From Bacteroidales bacterium (lineage in GTDB: Bacteria > Bacteroidota > Bacteroidia > Bacteroidales > Dysgonomonadaceae): 5,189 bases of DNA. A program made the position numbers and the translations under genes. This document shows, piece after piece, positions 1-5,189 of this stretch. The stretch lies in contig JAAYTC010000123.1 in NCBI GenBank assembly GCA_012518155.1, positions 1 through 5,189 on the forward strand, given 5' to 3'. Every line of letters starts with the position of its first letter. Within the stretch, counting starts at the first letter, position 1. The notes beneath the pieces were generated by a model. That model saw only the letters and a list, made by a program, of their open reading frames with translations, did not search any database and had not been told where the DNA came from.

Positions 1-19
1 CCAAGGTCGATCATATCTT

Positions 20-43
20 ATCATAAATTATCTCACTTATGAT
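20..43. repeat. AT-rich inverted repeat, possible weak terminator
   Basis: Perfect 7-bp inverted repeat, ATCATAA (20-26) and TTATGAT (37-43), around a 10-base loop. It is followed on the plus strand by TTTGTTGG, so it could be a weak terminator for a plus-strand gene to the left of the window. The stem is nearly all A/T and may be chance. The rest of 1-123 shows no convincing gene, RNA or promoter. Confidence 0.2.
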
Positions 44-111
44 TTTGTTGGAGCGGGTATTATATTTCGTTACAATAGAAAGCAGCTGCAGTATGAAAAT
101 AAATGATCAAT

Positions 112-161
112 TATCTAAAACAACAATTCCAATCCGTATATCAACAAACGGATTGGAATTG
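112..161 (-). terminator. Rho-independent terminator of the Gfo/Idh/MocA gene
   Basis: Perfect 13-bp inverted repeat: CAATTCCAATCCG at 124-136 and CGGATTGGAATTG at 149-161, with a 12-base loop. Read on the minus strand, the hairpin starts 23 bases after the stop codon of the oxidoreductase gene and is followed at once by TTGTTTTAG, a T-rich tail. The plus-strand side lacks such a tail, so the terminator probably acts in the minus direction. This suggests the oxidoreductase is a single-gene transcript, or the last gene of one. Confidence 0.75.
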
Positions 162-184
162 AATGCTATCTATTTTCAGGTATT

Positions 185-1456
185 TTAAACGGTACGGATT
201 TCCCTTTTTTCTTGGTCGTATATTGTTTTTCTCCCGGTTTCATATGATTTCATAGCCATCAACACTGCCACAGCGTGCTGATAACCAGCTTCAATTGGTG
301 CAATCGTAGTTTTATTATCACGAATGCATTGTAGCCAGTCGAGAAAATGATCAGGCCCGGCGATGGGGTCAACCGCGTGTTCTCCGTTGATTGTACCATC
401 CTTGTGGGGGGCACCTTCATCGCTATACGTGGGTTTGCTCCAATTATTCATCTTCAACACTCCTTTATCCCCGTAGAAGCTACGGACGCTTCCCGCACCA
501 TTCCCGAGGTTGTTGGAGCTACTTACCATAAACCCTTCGGGATAGATCCACGTTGCTTGGATACAGTCGGGAGTAGTAAATTCATGTTCGTCTTTCCAGG
601 TGAACGTGTCCCCAAGACACACGCAAGATTCAGGGAAAGTGGCTCCGGTAACGAAGTGTACCATATCGATAAAATGGGCTCCCAAGTTGGGAATCGGCCC
701 ATGTGAGAACTCGTAATAACCATACCAAGCTGAGTACACGTCGGGGTTAAATGGTCTCATGGGACGATCAGCAAGAAACTCTTTCCAATCCACATCTTCT
801 TCCTTAACATCTCTCAGGTAACCATACCAATAAGGCTTGGGTGAATTGCGACACTCCTCAACACGTGATAATTTGCCCAAAGCTCCTTGGCGAAACAGTT
901 CGCGCGCACCCATCACTCCCGGGAGGCTACGTAATTGTGTTCCCACTTGAACTACTATCCCCGATTTTTTAACGGCATCAACCGCTTTTATTAGCTCACC
1001 CATATCCATTGCCAACGGTTTTTCCACGTAGGTATGTTTGCCTGCTTCAGCAACAGCCTTTAAGTGAGTAGTATGAACGTGATCAGGGGTTGCAATCATC
1101 ACGGCATCTAAATTATCAAGATTAAGCAGTTCACGATACGAAACAACTTGTCTCGCGTCTCGTCCGAACCATTTCTTAACTTTTACATTGGCCTCTTCCC
1201 TTGCTACTCGCCATGGATCGCATAATGCAGTAATTTCGACATTCATTTCCTTCGCGTGCTTATACACACCGTCCATAAACACCTTATTACCTCGTGAACC
1301 ACATCCGATAATTCCAATGTTAATTCGATCATTTGCACCAAGGGCTCTACCTTTCGTTAATACGGTTAGTGATTGTGGCAAGGCAGGTGTAGCAAACAGA
1401 GCGGGACTCGCCATAGCCACGTTTTTCAAAAATTTTCTTCTTGTTAGATCTTTCAT
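185..1456 (-). CDS. Tat-exported Gfo/Idh/MocA family oxidoreductase
   Basis: Predicted NAD(P)-dependent dehydrogenase of the Gfo/Idh/MocA family, 423 aa, a normal length for exported members. The N-terminus carries a twin-arginine signal (TRRKFLKN, residues 5-12), then a modest hydrophobic stretch rich in Ala/Pro to about residue 27. The protein is therefore probably exported folded, with cofactor bound, to the periplasm. The Rossmann domain follows: IGIIGCGSRG (47-56) is the dinucleotide-binding loop, ATPDHVH (122-128) a typical strand-loop, and VEKPLA (144-149) contains the family's EKP lysine. The C-terminal alpha/beta domain has GPIPNLGAHFIDMVHFVTG (253-271), with His261 and Asp264 at the usual active-site positions, and the standard ending around DWLQCIRDNK (373-382). 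The ATG at 1456 is chosen because it puts the Tat motif at the N-terminus; no strong ribosome binding site is visible. It is divergent from a XylR-like regulator and has its own terminator. Substrate unknown: family members act on sugars, inositols and related polyols, and exported Bacteroidota members are mostly uncharacterised. The canonical GH109 glycosidase motif is absent. Confidence 0.93.
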   Translation of the reverse strand: MKDLTRRKFLKNVAMASPALFATPALPQSLTVLTKGRALGANDRINIGIIGCGSRGNKVFMDGVYKHAKEMNVEITALCDPWRVAREEANVKVKKWFGRDARQVVSYRELLNLDNLDAVMIATPDHVHTTHLKAVAEAGKHTYVEKPLAMDMGELIKAVDAVKKSGIVVQVGTQLRSLPGVMGARELFRQGALGKLSRVEECRNSPKPYWYGYLRDVKEEDVDWKEFLADRPMRPFNPDVYSAWYGYYEFSHGPIPNLGAHFIDMVHFVTGATFPESCVCLGDTFTWKDEHEFTTPDCIQATWIYPEGFMVSSSNNLGNGAGSVRSFYGDKGVLKMNNWSKPTYSDEGAPHKDGTINGEHAVDPIAGPDHFLDWLQCIRDNKTTIAPIEAGYQHAVAVLMAMKSYETGRKTIYDQEKREIRTV

Positions 1457-1515
1457 AGTGTTACATATATCAGCAATTATTGTGTATTTAATCCGTAGTC
1501 ATTCAATAAAGGTGC

Positions 1516-1530
1516 TAACTTAATGAGTTA
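1516..1530. repeat. Short inverted repeat in the oxidoreductase leader
   Basis: TAACT (1516-1520) and AGTTA (1526-1530) form a perfect 5-bp inverted repeat with a 5-base centre. It lies 60 bp before the oxidoreductase start, inside the predicted 5' untranslated leader. It could be half of an operator or a chance palindrome; the sequence alone does not decide. Confidence 0.25.
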
Positions 1531-1540
1531 TTCAGTCAGT

Positions 1541-1563
1541 TTCTCACTGTTAGGTAGTGAAAA
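1541..1563. repeat. Inverted repeat, candidate operator in the divergent region
   Basis: TTCTCACT (1541-1548) and AGTGAAAA (1556-1563) form an inverted repeat with one mismatch (7 of 8 pairs) around a 7-base centre. It lies about 25-45 bases downstream of the predicted start of the oxidoreductase transcript. A protein bound here would block that transcript; as RNA it would be a small leader hairpin. The nearby XylR-like regulator is the obvious candidate binder, but AraC-type domains more often bind direct repeats, so the link is only inferred. Confidence 0.3.
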
Positions 1564-1592
1564 GAATACTTATCCACTGCCCCAGCATATGA

Positions 1593-1623
1593 CAAAGATA
1601 ACTAAAAAATAATTTAATACAAG
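1593..1623 (-). promoter_or_regulatory. Bacteroidota-type promoter for the oxidoreductase gene
   Basis: On the minus strand the -7 box TATCTTTG (1600-1593) matches the Bacteroidota consensus TAnnTTTG perfectly. CTTG (1623-1620) lies 19 bases upstream, matching the TTTG-like -33 element in 3 of 4 bases at an accepted spacing. Transcription would begin near 1585-1588, giving a leader of about 130 bases before the ATG at 1456, long enough to hold the two inverted repeats listed here. Confidence 0.55.
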
Positions 1624-1663
1624 ATTTATTATTATTAAAGAGCCTTTTTCAAAATGATTTATA

Positions 1664-1671
1664 TATCTTTG
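1664..1671 (+). promoter_or_regulatory. Bacteroidota-type -7 box for the XylR-like regulator
   Basis: TATCTTTG matches the Bacteroidota -7 consensus TAnnTTTG perfectly and is identical to the box on the opposite strand at 1593-1600. No good TTTG -33 element stands 19-21 bases upstream; the area around 1635-1645 reads TTAAAGAGCC, so the promoter may be weak or activator-dependent. Transcription would start around 1676-1679, leaving a leader of about 30 bases before the ATG at 1706. No Shine-Dalgarno sequence is visible before that ATG. Confidence 0.5.
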
Positions 1672-1705
1672 TAATAACGGTTTAAACCTATTCACCAACA
1701 TACAC

Positions 1706-2896
1706 ATGATAAAAATATTGGTATTGATAGATTACTCCACTGAATTCAGTCGCCTTTTAATCAATGGACTAATTCGGTACGCCCAAGAGTCAAGGCAGTG
1801 GACCTTCTATCGACTACCTCTATATTACAGGAATCTCTATGGAGAAGAGGGGATCATAGAGCGAGCAAAGGAATGGAACGTTGATTTTGTAATCGTTCAA
1901 TGGGACTTCATTAGTTTGAGTTCACTGGAAAGACTACAGGTTCCGGTTTTCCTGGAGGATTACAAGGAAGAAGGAAAGTCTTATTCTAACATTACCGGTG
2001 ATTACCTTAGCATGGGAGGTATGGCCGCGAAATTCTTTATCCAAAGACGTTATAAAAACTATGCTTTTTACGGTAAAAAGGGGTTTATATGGTCGAACGA
2101 ACGGGCAGAAGGTTTTAGGCGGGAAATTGAAAAAACAAAAGGAAACTATTATTTTTTCGAGAGCGAAGCACTGCATGAAGTAGAATGGAGGAGTAATCAC
2201 GTACAGTTAGAGGACTGGCTGTTATCGTTACCCAAGCCGGTGGCTTTATTTGCATGCGATGACAGTTTCGCTCTTCAGGTTTCTGAACTATGCAAGATAA
2301 ACAACATAAAAATTCCGGATGAAATAGCCCTTCTTGGAGTGGATAATGACAATTTGATATGTAACTTATCTGATCCCCAAATATCGTCCATCGTGTTGGA
2401 TGCCGAAAAAGGAGGATACGAGCTAGGGAGAAAGATCGAGATGGTGGTGAAACGCAAGGATTATACCCCTTTCAATATCACCATTAACCCTTTACGTATC
2501 GAACTTAGAGGTTCCACTGATAAATATAATGTAGACGACATATATATTGGAAAAATCATCAAATATATTGAGTCCAATTTCCATTTAAACATCAGCATAA
2601 ACCAGCTAACCGATTTGGTTCCTCTCTCTAGAAGGAGTCTGGAGATCAGATTTAAGAAAGCAATGGGAACCTCCCTTTACCAGTTTATTATCAACGTGAG
2701 AATGAACCATTTTATTAATTTGCTAACTACTACAAAAATACCGATGAGTGATTTGAGCATCCAATCGGGATTTAACGACTACTCAAATGCTTTCAGGATA
2801 TTTAAAAGAATGAAAGGGTGCAGTCCCGTCGAATACCGAGAAAAGCTAGAAGAGAACAAGAACTCCGAGAATCAACAAACTGCTGCTGATCAATAA
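1706..2896 (+). CDS. XylR-type transcriptional regulator (LacI-like sensor plus AraC HTH)
   Basis: Sugar-responsive DNA-binding regulator of 396 aa with the E. coli XylR architecture. The N-terminal ~270 residues are a periplasmic-binding-like (LacI-type) effector domain. It opens directly with MIKILVLIDYSTEFSRLLINGL, the usual XylR start, which supports this ATG. Its most recognisable part is FACDDSFALQVSELCKINN (182-200), then IPDEIALLGVDNDNLICNLS (203-222) and PQISSIVLDAEKGGYELG (224-241). The C-terminal ~110 residues (about 280-380) are an AraC/XylS domain with two helix-turn-helix units: one around INQLTDLVPLSRRSLEIRFK (298-317), the other around MSDLSIQSGFNDYSNAFRIF (347-366), ending in the family signature CSPVEYR (372-378). 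The tail 380-396 is polar and low in complexity. The protein should be cytoplasmic and bind a sugar or a catabolite. By position it may control the divergent oxidoreductase, itself, and the convergent transporter operon. The family is clear; the effector is not, and xylose should not be assumed. Confidence 0.93.
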   Translation: MIKILVLIDYSTEFSRLLINGLIRYAQESRQWTFYRLPLYYRNLYGEEGIIERAKEWNVDFVIVQWDFISLSSLERLQVPVFLEDYKEEGKSYSNITGDYLSMGGMAAKFFIQRRYKNYAFYGKKGFIWSNERAEGFRREIEKTKGNYYFFESEALHEVEWRSNHVQLEDWLLSLPKPVALFACDDSFALQVSELCKINNIKIPDEIALLGVDNDNLICNLSDPQISSIVLDAEKGGYELGRKIEMVVKRKDYTPFNITINPLRIELRGSTDKYNVDDIYIGKIIKYIESNFHLNISINQLTDLVPLSRRSLEIRFKKAMGTSLYQFIINVRMNHFINLLTTTKIPMSDLSIQSGFNDYSNAFRIFKRMKGCSPVEYREKLEENKNSENQQTAADQ

Positions 2897-2903
2897 TTTA
2901 TCC

Positions 2904-2920
2904 GCATTCTCGAGAAATGC
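2904..2920. terminator. Small palindrome between convergent genes, possible shared terminator
   Basis: The 34-bp gap between the convergent regulator and transporter genes contains GCATT (2904-2908) and AATGC (2916-2920) around CTCGAGA; the core TTCTCGAGAA is a perfect 10-bp palindrome. It is the only structure in the gap, so it is the best candidate for ending transcription from both sides. The stem is short. The tail is not T-rich on the plus strand and only AT-rich (GGATAAATTATTG) on the minus strand, so the call is weak. Confidence 0.3.
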
Positions 2921-2930
2921 AAAACTCACC

Positions 2931-4178
2931 TTAAGAAGCACCCGGGATTTGTTTTGTTCTGATTTTACTTCCCCATAGTGCAAAATAGAGGATGTAGAAA
3001 TAACAAACAAACCCTACGATGTACGCGAACTGGTAGCCCTGTTTTTCTGCTAAAAAGCCAAATATCAAAGGTATGATCCCTGCTCCAATAATACCCGTGA
3101 CCAACAATGAAGAGCCGGTTTTCGTGAATTTACCCAAATCTTGGATAGCCAGTGGCCATACCGATGGCCACAACAGTGCGTTCGCCAATCCTAAAACGGG
3201 CACCAGGTAAATGGATACAGGCCCTCGGAGCAATAAGATCAAAAGCGTAACGGCAATGCCCAAGAGAGTAGATACCACAAGTGCCCGCGTCTGGCTTAAA
3301 TACTTCGGGATAAATAATACACCGCAGGTATATCCCAGTATCATGGAAAATGATACAAGCCAAACGTAATTCTGGGGATTGGGCAGCCCCAAGTTTTGAG
3401 CAAAATCATTGATCGTGCCCAGTGCCAAATACTCCGCCCCCACGGTAAAAAATATAGCCACTACTCCCAGTATCAGATGGGGGAATTGCCATATGCTTGT
3501 CTTGGAATGCGCGTACACGGATAAATGATTATCGTCAAACGCATCCTCCGTATCTTCCATATCTTCACCAATTGCCTTTATTTCAGGCAACGGGGAGAAA
3601 TAGTACACGATCCCCATCATAAACAGGATAACGGCAATAATATAGAAAGGGGTAATGGTATCCGTAATCCTAACATTGGAAAGATCGATGAAAAATGCAA
3701 GGATCAGCGATGCAATGGCATAAAACACCTTGGCGAAGATCCCCATCACGGAAATGCGGGCAGCGGCACTTGCAGGATTTCCTATGATAGAGACATACGT
3801 GCTATAAGACCCTGTTAGTAACGCTTGCCCGAGCCCATTCACGAACAAAGCCGCTAAAAATAGCGGAAAGCTAACCATCTTCGCGGAAGGCACGATCATG
3901 AGAAAACCAACGGCCATAAGGAGCAAGGCGAGAACCATCCCCCGTTTGTATCCCACCTTTTTTAATATGGGGCCGGTCGCTCCCCCGAACACCAAATAGG
4001 CCGAAAAGGTGGCCACCATTATAAGGTACGACATGGATGTTGTCACATTAAATGCCTGCTGAACAAAAGGAATAAAAAAGGCATTTACTCCCAGGGCAAA
4101 GCCTAAGACCGCGTTCATCGACCCTACAATCAACAAGGGGACGATGACGCTTTTTCTTGTTTTGTTTATGCTATCCAT
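2931..4178 (-). CDS. FHS-family (FucP-like) MFS sugar transporter
   Basis: Inner-membrane sugar permease of the major facilitator superfamily, 415 aa, with about 12 hydrophobic segments: six in residues 11-195, a cytoplasmic linker at about 196-230, and six more in 232-404. The linker is strongly acidic (GEDMEDTEDAFDDN, 204-217). Family marks typical of the fucose/glucose/galactose:H+ symporter group include LGFALGVNAFFIPFVQQAF (25-43), STYVSIIGNPASAAARIS (126-143), VGAEYLALG (246-254), and the C-terminal LLWPSVWPLAIQDLG (335-349) followed by GSSLLVTGIIGAGIIP (355-370). By manual alignment from memory, the acidic residues used for proton coupling in E. coli FucP (Asp46, Glu135) appear to be Ala33 and about Thr122 here. 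The gene starts 36 bp after the mutarotase-like gene on the same strand, with a weak GGGAAAA before the ATG, so the two are probably co-transcribed. Substrate unknown; a monosaccharide is likely. Confidence 0.88.
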   Translation of the reverse strand: MDSINKTRKSVIVPLLIVGSMNAVLGFALGVNAFFIPFVQQAFNVTTSMSYLIMVATFSAYLVFGGATGPILKKVGYKRGMVLALLLMAVGFLMIVPSAKMVSFPLFLAALFVNGLGQALLTGSYSTYVSIIGNPASAAARISVMGIFAKVFYAIASLILAFFIDLSNVRITDTITPFYIIAVILFMMGIVYYFSPLPEIKAIGEDMEDTEDAFDDNHLSVYAHSKTSIWQFPHLILGVVAIFFTVGAEYLALGTINDFAQNLGLPNPQNYVWLVSFSMILGYTCGVLFIPKYLSQTRALVVSTLLGIAVTLLILLLRGPVSIYLVPVLGLANALLWPSVWPLAIQDLGKFTKTGSSLLVTGIIGAGIIPLIFGFLAEKQGYQFAYIVGFVCYFYILYFALWGSKIRTKQIPGAS

Positions 4179-4214
4179 TTTTCCCAGTCAGTTTGAAATC
4201 CATGTTTACTCTTT

Positions 4215-5159
4215 TTATTGGTAAACTTCACATTCGGTTGTCACGTTTACAAAAAGTTCAATGCCGGGTTCCAACTTCTCCGGGCATCCCCCGCACGCTT
4301 CCAATTCTAAAAATCCACTCGGGTCGCAATAGATACTGAGGCTCACACCTCTTCCCGATGGCTCTTCCCAAGGGGGAGAATCGGCTATATCTATGTAATG
4401 CTGGCCGTCAGGCAACGGTTCGGAATATCTCTTTACGCGATAATTGTTGGCATTCACGTATTGAATCCAGGGGATCTTTTCACTTAACGCCAGTTGAAAC
4501 CTTTCCGGGGTTTCTGTATTAACCGCGTATAAATCACCGCGTATGCCCCGTTGTTGATCACTCGGGTTATACATATCCCAAATATCTTCTTTGCCGGGTG
4601 GCACAGGCATATAAACGGTTCCGGAATCCGATGAGTCAAATTGGCATAACGACCAGGGAGCCAAAGAAAATTTCGTGCTGTCCAGCGTTCTTTCGCCTAT
4701 ATACCGGATCATCTCTTTTACTTTCTGGATGAGGACGCTTCCCTTTTTTTCTATAGAGACATGCCTCTCAAATTCGCATGGAATACCCTCCTGCGCGTTG
4801 TTGATCAAATCGATTTCCGCCCGCGTCACGCATTGGTTACCCGATCGCGAAACCACTTCCCATACAGCTCCGGTAATGGAGGGGGGGACACGCCAATTTC
4901 CGGTGCTATATTCATATCCCAAACGGGTGCCCTCCGGTGCCGGCCAAAGCGCATCTCCCCCGGGATTTTGGAAACTCTCCTTGTTAGAGCGGAGTTGTAT
5001 TGCCCGGGGATTCACTTTGCTGATAACCCGGTTATTTACCACGATAAAAAGCCTGCCTTCCAAATCCAGGGCAATAATAATCCCATCCTCTTTCGTCCCT
5101 ACCACATGTGTACGGCAATACGCCTGGTCGAACAAACGCAGCAGTCCCTCACCCGTCAT
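4215..5159 (-). CDS. Aldose-1-epimerase-like (mutarotase-fold) protein, DUF4380/DUF6786-like
   Basis: Protein of 314 aa that I recognise only at superfamily level. The pattern fits galactose-mutarotase-like sugar-binding proteins: GGDALWPAPEG (67-77) resembles the GGDRLW.APEG motif of DUF4380/DUF6786-type families, LAPWSLCQF (166-174) matches their 'SPWsl.Q' segment, and FLELEACGGCPEKLEPG (283-299) matches the late E-x-E...L-PG segment of epimerase-like folds. It would bind a carbohydrate and may interconvert anomers; the catalytic His/Glu pair cannot be assigned by eye. There is no signal peptide or lipobox, so it is probably cytoplasmic, which suits handling sugar brought in by the transporter encoded just downstream (36-bp gap). 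An in-frame TGA lies two codons before the ATG at 5159 and the next Met is residue 150, so the start is firm. It has eight cysteines, including CGGC at 289-292, and a run of seven C on its coding strand (4881-4887). Its G+C looks higher than that of the regulator gene. Confidence 0.7.
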   Translation of the reverse strand: MTGEGLLRLFDQAYCRTHVVGTKEDGIIIALDLEGRLFIVVNNRVISKVNPRAIQLRSNKESFQNPGGDALWPAPEGTRLGYEYSTGNWRVPPSITGAVWEVVSRSGNQCVTRAEIDLINNAQEGIPCEFERHVSIEKKGSVLIQKVKEMIRYIGERTLDSTKFSLAPWSLCQFDSSDSGTVYMPVPPGKEDIWDMYNPSDQQRGIRGDLYAVNTETPERFQLALSEKIPWIQYVNANNYRVKRYSEPLPDGQHYIDIADSPPWEEPSGRGVSLSIYCDPSGFLELEACGGCPEKLEPGIELFVNVTTECEVYQ

Positions 5160-5187
5160 ATTTGCTCAATCTACGCTTCAAATCGGC
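5149..5187 (-). CDS. Possible 3' end of an upstream gene, overlapping the next start
   Basis: A minus-strand frame enters from the right edge, reads ADLKRRLSKYDG and stops at TGA (5151-5149), 11 bases into the mutarotase-like gene. Such short overlaps are common between co-transcribed genes, and the charged C-terminus is plausible protein. A second frame, ending GRFEA at TAG (5174-5172 region), is also possible. With about 13 residues visible, no family can be named and the frame choice is uncertain. Confidence 0.35.
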   Translation of the reverse strand, partial: ADLKRRLSKYDG

Positions 5188-5189
5188 CA

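Noticed and set aside
44..68. Possible plus-strand promoter (TTTG at 44-47, TATATTTC at 61-68)
   Set aside because: The spacer is only 13 bases against about 19-21 expected, the -7 match is imperfect, and no plus-strand gene follows.
39..188. Plus-strand open frame of 49 codons (MILLERVLYF...)
   Set aside because: It runs straight through the terminator hairpin and into the end of the oxidoreductase gene, has no ribosome binding site or good promoter spacing, and its composition does not look like a real protein.
347..706. Plus-strand frame of 119 codons
   Set aside because: It lies wholly antisense inside the oxidoreductase gene, which has clear family motifs; this is a shadow frame.
185..1456. 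The oxidoreductase as a GH109 (NAD-dependent glycosidase) enzyme
   Set aside because: The export signal and Rossmann fold fit, but the GH109 segment I recall (around YPTHGLGP) is absent; this protein has GPIPNLGAHFIDMVHF there, typical of ordinary Gfo/Idh/MocA members.
3525..3818. Plus-strand frame of 97 codons
   Set aside because: It is antisense to the transporter coding sequence and low-complexity (rich in His, Asn, Gly), as expected for a shadow of membrane-protein codons.
4171..4203. Ten-codon frame (MDFKLTGKNG) overlapping the transporter start on the minus strand
   Set aside because: Its stop overlaps the transporter ATG, which could suggest translational coupling, but it is very short, has no ribosome binding site, and the gap is only 36 bases; chance is the simpler reading.
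1..5189. Mobile elements, CRISPR arrays, tRNA or rRNA genes
   Set aside because: No transposase-like frame, regularly spaced repeats, tRNA cloverleaf or rRNA-like sequence was seen on either strand.

Overview
The window looks like a chromosomal sugar-utilisation locus from a Bacteroidota bacterium, probably order Bacteroidales. The signs are two perfect Bacteroidota-type -7 boxes (TAnnTTTG) back to back in one intergenic region, gene starts without strong Shine-Dalgarno sequences, a Tat-exported Gfo/Idh/MocA dehydrogenase, a FucP-like (FHS) sugar transporter, and no tRNA, rRNA, IS or CRISPR. The genus cannot be fixed from the sequence.

Layout, left to right. Positions 1-184 hold no convincing gene, only a weak AT-rich inverted repeat (20-43) and a 13-bp perfect-stem hairpin (124-161) that reads as the minus-strand terminator of the next gene. 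Positions 185-1456 (minus) encode a Tat-signal Gfo/Idh/MocA oxidoreductase. Positions 1457-1705 are a divergent promoter region with an identical TATCTTTG box on each strand and two small inverted repeats in the oxidoreductase leader. Positions 1706-2896 (plus) encode a XylR-type regulator: a LacI/periplasmic-binding-like sensor fused to an AraC-type DNA-binding domain. A 34-bp convergent gap with a small palindrome follows. Positions 2931-4178 (minus) encode an FHS-type MFS sugar transporter. Positions 4215-5159 (minus), 36 bp upstream of it, encode a cytoplasmic aldose-1-epimerase-like protein. At the right edge a minus-strand gene running in from outside may end inside the start of that epimerase-like gene.

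How the parts may work together (inference): the minus-strand set at the right (an upstream gene outside the window, then the mutarotase-like protein, then the transporter) would import and condition a monosaccharide or related carbohydrate. The regulator would sense that sugar or a product of it. The exported dehydrogenase, divergent from the regulator, may oxidise or modify a carbohydrate in the periplasm. The substrate cannot be named. The points most worth checking are the transporter's apparent lack of the two acidic residues used for proton coupling in FucP, a CGGC motif in the mutarotase-like protein, and the symmetrical promoter region. I found no clear evidence of a wholly new type of system.
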